Assembly (NCBI GenBank): GCA_017959485.1
Contig: JAGDAM010000221.1
Location: forward strand, 1-8,100
DNA from: Clostridia bacterium
Lineage (GTDB): Bacteria > Bacillota_A > Clostridia > Oscillospirales > CAG-272
Length of the DNA: 8,100 nucleotides
Direction: 5' to 3'
This document shows positions 6,050-8,100 of the stretch, one piece after another; position 1 is the stretch's first letter; each line of letters begins with the position of its first letter. Below the pieces are notes generated by a model, which searched no databases, was not told the origin of the DNA, and saw only the letters and a list, made by a program, of their open reading frames with translations. The position numbers and the translations under genes were made by a program.

Positions 6050-6769
6050 ATGAAAAAGTTTTTTACGTTTTTTGCTCTTTTCCTGGCGCTTTCAGTCTGT
6101 CTCGCCGCGTGCGCGGACAGTCCGGCCGGCGGGCCGGCCGCAGACTCGCGGACGGAAGAAGCACGGACCGGCGACGGGCAGGCCGAACCCGCGGCGACCG
6201 ACGCATCGGTAACCAAAGTCGCGGAGACCGAATCCTCGACCGCTGACGGTGAGCAGACCGGATACACGGAGACTGATGCCGTTCGGACAGACAGCGCCAC
6301 GGAGGCCCCGAAGGGCGAAGCCGTTCTCGTCTCCTTTTCCGCTCTCGATCTTGACGGGAACGCCGTCGATCAGGGCGTTTTCGGGGGAAACAAGCTAAAC
6401 GTAGTCAACGTCTGGGCGACTTTCTGCGGCCCCTGTATCCGCGAGATGCCCGAACTCGGCAAGATAAGTAAGGCGTTTGCGGACCGCGGCGTCGGAATCG
6501 TCGGAGTCATCGTGGACGTCGTAGACGGAGACTACCGCAAGTTGGACGGAATGGTTGCCGAGGCGCGGGATATCGTCTCTCAAACCGGCGCTTCCTACCT
6601 GCATATTATACCGTCGGCGGATATGTCGTCGGTGTGCCGCGTTCAATACGTGCCGACCACTTTTTTCCTTGACGGAGAGGGATACCAGGTCGCCGAGCCG
6701 ATTGTGGGGTCACGCACCGAGGCGGAGTGGACCGAGCTGATCGAATCGATTCTCGCGTCGCTGAAATGA
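6050..6769 (+). CDS. TlpA-like thioredoxin-fold lipoprotein
   Basis: A 239-residue surface-anchored thiol-disulfide protein. The signal peptide ends in a lipobox LAAC with the lipidated Cys at 21. Residues 24-88 are a low-complexity Ala/Asp/Glu/Thr tether. The thioredoxin/TlpA domain follows: NVVNVWATFCGPCIREMPEL (117-136) holds the redox pair Cys126-Cys129 (CGPC), and VPTTFFLDGEG (201-211) gives the cis-Pro at 202. One extra Cys lies at 196. AAGGA (6035-6039) is 10 nt before the ATG. The stop codon overlaps the ATG of the next gene by 4 bp. With the two following genes it probably forms an electron or thiol relay outside the membrane; it could serve as a reductase of oxidised surface proteins or peroxide. 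Direction and targets are inference. Confidence 0.9.
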   Translation: MKKFFTFFALFLALSVCLAACADSPAGGPAADSRTEEARTGDGQAEPAATDASVTKVAETESSTADGEQTGYTETDAVRTDSATEAPKGEAVLVSFSALDLDGNAVDQGVFGGNKLNVVNVWATFCGPCIREMPELGKISKAFADRGVGIVGVIVDVVDGDYRKLDGMVAEARDIVSQTGASYLHIIPSADMSSVCRVQYVPTTFFLDGEGYQVAEPIVGSRTEAEWTELIESILASLK

Positions 6770-6921
6770 AAAGACCGACCGAAAAGCAAAAGACCGCCGT
6801 TGCGATGGCGGTCGCCGCGGCGGGAGCCCTTCTGATAATAGCCGGCGTACTGCGGGGCGAGGCGCGAACGGTGCTCGAAAAGGCAATCAGAATCTGCACC
6901 GAATGCATGGGGCTCGGCTGA
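6766..6921 (+). CDS. CD1871A-like membrane CxxC microprotein (51 aa)
   Basis: A 51-residue protein that starts inside the end of the TlpA-like gene (ATGA overlap) and ends 1 nt before the next start. It has no Shine-Dalgarno of its own, so translation should depend on re-initiation after the upstream stop. A Lys/Arg-rich N-terminus (MKRPTEKQK) precedes one hydrophobic segment (about 11-29), then a short amphipathic tail ending ICTECMGLG, with Cys44 and Cys47. By the positive-inside rule the tail, and so the CxxC, faces outside, next to the lipoprotein. Length, single membrane segment and C-terminal CxxC fit the CD1871A family of clostridial CxxC proteins as I recall it. An upstream in-frame ATG at 6727 would lie deep in the previous gene and is unlikely. 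Biochemical function is unknown; metal binding and thiol exchange are both possible. Confidence 0.8.
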   Translation: MKRPTEKQKTAVAMAVAAAGALLIIAGVLRGEARTVLEKAIRICTECMGLG

Positions 6922-6922
6922 C

Positions 6923-7834
6923 GTGAAAAAGACGGTGAAAAAAACTAAACGCCGGGGGTTTCGTCTCTGGATACAGATCTGCTTTTCGGCGCTTTCCAAC
7001 GGTTATCTTTCGGGATTTGCCAAAGGAAAAATCTGGCAGGGACCGACGAAGGTCATCTGCTCCCCCGGGCTCAACTGCTACTCCTGCCCCGGCGCTCTGT
7101 TTTCCTGCCCGGTGGGGTCTTTACAGGCGACGCTGAACTCAAGGCAGTATCACGTCGCGCTGTACGTTTTCGGGCTCCTGACGGTCACCGGAAGCTTGCT
7201 CGGGAGGGCGGTGTGCGGCTTTCTCTGTCCGTTCGGCCTTGTTCAGGATCTTTTGTTCCGACTGCCGATCTTCAAAAAAAGGAAAATCCTGCCGGGAGAA
7301 AAATATCTTCGCTTCTCCCGCTTTGTCATACTTGCCGTTCTGGTAATCATCCTTCCGGCAGCCGTCGCCGACAGCTTCGGCATCGGTGACCCGTGGTTCT
7401 GCAAATATTTCTGCCCCGCCGGCACTCTTGAAGCGGGCATTCCGCTCCTGCTGTCGAGCGGCGCGCTTCGCGATTCGGTCGGTATACTCTTTTACGTTAA
7501 ACTGGCGATACTTATATTCGTCGTCGTTCTTTCGGTCATAATCTTCCGGCCGTTCTGCCGCTATTTCTGTCCGCTCGGGGCTCTTTACGGGCTTTTCAAC
7601 CGCTTCGCGCTGTACAGATACGTCTTTGATGAGGAAAAATGCGTTTCCTGCGGCGCCTGCCGCGAAGCCTGCGAGCTGTCGATCCCGCTTCCCGAGAGGG
7701 TGAACAGCGTCGACTGCATCCGCTGCGGCGAGTGCCTGAAGGCCTGCCCGACCGGAGCGATCGGGACGGTGATCCCGTTCCCCAAAAAGAAAAAAGAGGA
7801 CGGGGAAGTCGCTGATACGTATACAGGAAACTGA
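6923..7834 (+). CDS. Polytopic membrane protein with two [4Fe-4S] clusters (NapH/CcoG-like)
   Basis: A 303-residue membrane iron-sulfur protein. Hydrophobic segments lie near 15-30, 77-95, 131-150 and 187-208. Three membrane-edge CxxxCP motifs (Cys98/102, Cys160/164, Cys212/216) and a Cys-rich N-terminal stretch (Cys46, 52, 55, 62) are as in NapH/CcoG/NosR-type electron carriers. The C-terminal cytoplasmic domain has two ferredoxin motifs: Cys240, 243, 246, 250 and Cys265, 268, 271, 275-Pro, enough for two [4Fe-4S] clusters. A Lys-rich tail follows. The start is GTG, 1 nt past the preceding stop, with only a weak GGGG upstream, so coupling is likely. It probably draws electrons from a soluble donor and passes them across the membrane to the CxxC microprotein and the TlpA-like lipoprotein. 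That route is inference from gene order. It is the last gene of the run. Confidence 0.87.
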   Translation: MKKTVKKTKRRGFRLWIQICFSALSNGYLSGFAKGKIWQGPTKVICSPGLNCYSCPGALFSCPVGSLQATLNSRQYHVALYVFGLLTVTGSLLGRAVCGFLCPFGLVQDLLFRLPIFKKRKILPGEKYLRFSRFVILAVLVIILPAAVADSFGIGDPWFCKYFCPAGTLEAGIPLLLSSGALRDSVGILFYVKLAILIFVVVLSVIIFRPFCRYFCPLGALYGLFNRFALYRYVFDEEKCVSCGACREACELSIPLPERVNSVDCIRCGECLKACPTGAIGTVIPFPKKKKEDGEVADTYTGN

Positions 7835-7835
7835 A

Positions 7836-7879
7836 GGCAATACCGCATAATTCGCGTGGTTCGAACCCCGCTGTATTGC
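7836..7879 (+). repeat. Short diverged copy of the GGCAATAC repeat, hairpin-forming
   Basis: It begins 1 nt after the stop codon of the Fe-S protein gene. The first 19 nt match the terminal repeat at 4867-4885 with one mismatch (C to T), and the match continues for 4 nt. GCAATAC (7837-7843) pairs with GTATTGC (7873-7879), and a perfect 10-bp palindrome GGTTCGAACC (7858-7867) sits inside. The interior differs from the 160-bp element, so this is a short or internally deleted relative. No T-run follows, so it is not a standard terminator, although the hairpin may shield the 3' end of the mRNA. Confidence 0.65.
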
Positions 7880-7938
7880 TTCGGATTCCGCGCTAAAACC
7901 CCAAACTGTTTTATATATTTTTATCAAAAGGAGCGCCC

Positions 7939-8058
7939 ATGAAATCATTTCTCTCTATTATTCTGGCAATGCTGTTCGTTTTGAATTCAAGCGGTGGATT
8001 TTATGAACAGGAAAACGGATCAATCGGTTTACCGGCTCCGGATTGTTATTCTGTCTAA
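7939..8058 (+). CDS. Small ORF, 39 aa, signal-peptide-like
   Basis: A 39-codon ORF with a strong AAAAGGAG (7926-7933) 5 nt before the ATG. The N-terminus has Lys2 and a hydrophobic core (FLSIILAMLFVL, 4-15), then NSSGG and a polar tail with one Cys (36). This looks like a secreted or membrane-held small peptide. It has no recognisable family. The local DNA is AT-richer than the rest of the window. It could be a true small secreted peptide, a leader for the overlapping ORF at 8003, or the 5' stump of a frameshifted gene. The ribosome binding site is the main support. Confidence 0.4.
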   Translation: MKSFLSIILAMLFVLNSSGGFYEQENGSIGLPAPDCYSV

Positions 8059-8100
8059 ACTTTTATCAACGATAACATTTATGGAATTATGGGCAAAAAC
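8003..8100 (+). CDS. Possible gene start, 3'-partial, unknown
   Basis: An ORF in a different frame that starts inside the 39-codon ORF and stays open to the window end (32 complete codons). It begins MNRKTDQSVYRLRI and then turns hydrophobic (VILSKLLSTITFMELWAK). A GGTGG purine stretch (about 7992-7996) may serve as a ribosome binding site. A basic start followed by a hydrophobic stretch could be the beginning of a membrane protein. Too little is visible to name it; it could equally be chance. Confidence 0.3.
   Translation, partial: MNRKTDQSVYRLRIVILSKLLSTITFMELWAK

Noticed and set aside
6727..6765. Upstream ATG (64-codon version) for the CxxC microprotein
   Set aside because: It would add a charged stretch encoded within the conserved end of the TlpA domain. 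The ATGA overlap at 6766 gives the typical length of about 50 residues and a proper membrane-protein start.
7858..7869. tRNA T-loop-like sequence (GGTTCGAACC)
   Set aside because: No acceptor, D or anticodon arm can be found around it. It is explained as the palindromic core of the short repeat.
7139..7948. Minus-strand ORF (269 codons) opposite the Fe-S membrane protein
   Set aside because: It mirrors a gene with two intact ferredoxin motifs and has a low-complexity Arg/Glu/Ala composition.

Overview
The window looks like a GC-rich, anaerobic, fermentative Firmicute of the class Clostridia, probably an uncultured gut or rumen lineage. The grounds are AAAGGAG-type ribosome binding sites, single-membrane lipoproteins with short charged signal peptides, a PPi-type phosphofructokinase, and a small C-terminal-CxxC protein of the CD1871A kind. 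This placement is inference; there is no rRNA or other marker gene.

Layout. (1) Positions 1-2922, plus strand: the 3' part of a glycosidase-like protein (DUF6259-type TIM barrel), then an ABC-type solute-binding lipoprotein. This looks like the end of a carbohydrate uptake and breakdown locus whose permeases lie outside the window. (2) 2923-3199: non-coding space between convergent genes, with a hairpin terminator that has its T-run on the minus strand. (3) 3200-4829, minus strand: a two-gene operon of a MIF-family tautomerase homologue and a PPi-type phosphofructokinase. (4) 4830-5215: a divergent intergenic region with two good promoters, one for each side, and a 160-bp near-palindromic MITE-like element with 19-bp perfect terminal inverted repeats and a 5-bp ATAAT flanking repeat. 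The element lies between the minus-strand promoter and its operon. (5) 5216-7834, plus strand: a tight four-gene run of a compact alkaline-phosphatase-superfamily phosphodiesterase, a TlpA-like thioredoxin lipoprotein, a 51-residue membrane CxxC protein missed by simple ORF cut-offs, and a polytopic membrane protein with two [4Fe-4S] ferredoxin motifs. (6) 7836-8100: a diverged repeat copy right after the last stop codon, then AT-richer DNA (about 37% GC by hand count over 7921-8100) with a 39-codon secreted-peptide-like ORF and a second ORF running off the end.

The most system-like part is the last three genes of the plus-strand run. Together they resemble a trans-membrane thiol/electron relay: an Fe-S membrane protein takes electrons from a cytoplasmic donor, a tiny membrane protein shows a CxxC outside, and a lipid-anchored thioredoxin fold could accept or pass on the electrons. 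The second notable signal is the GGCAATAC repeat family. It occurs at three intergenic places, and two of these sit at the predicted transcription start of the two divergent promoters.
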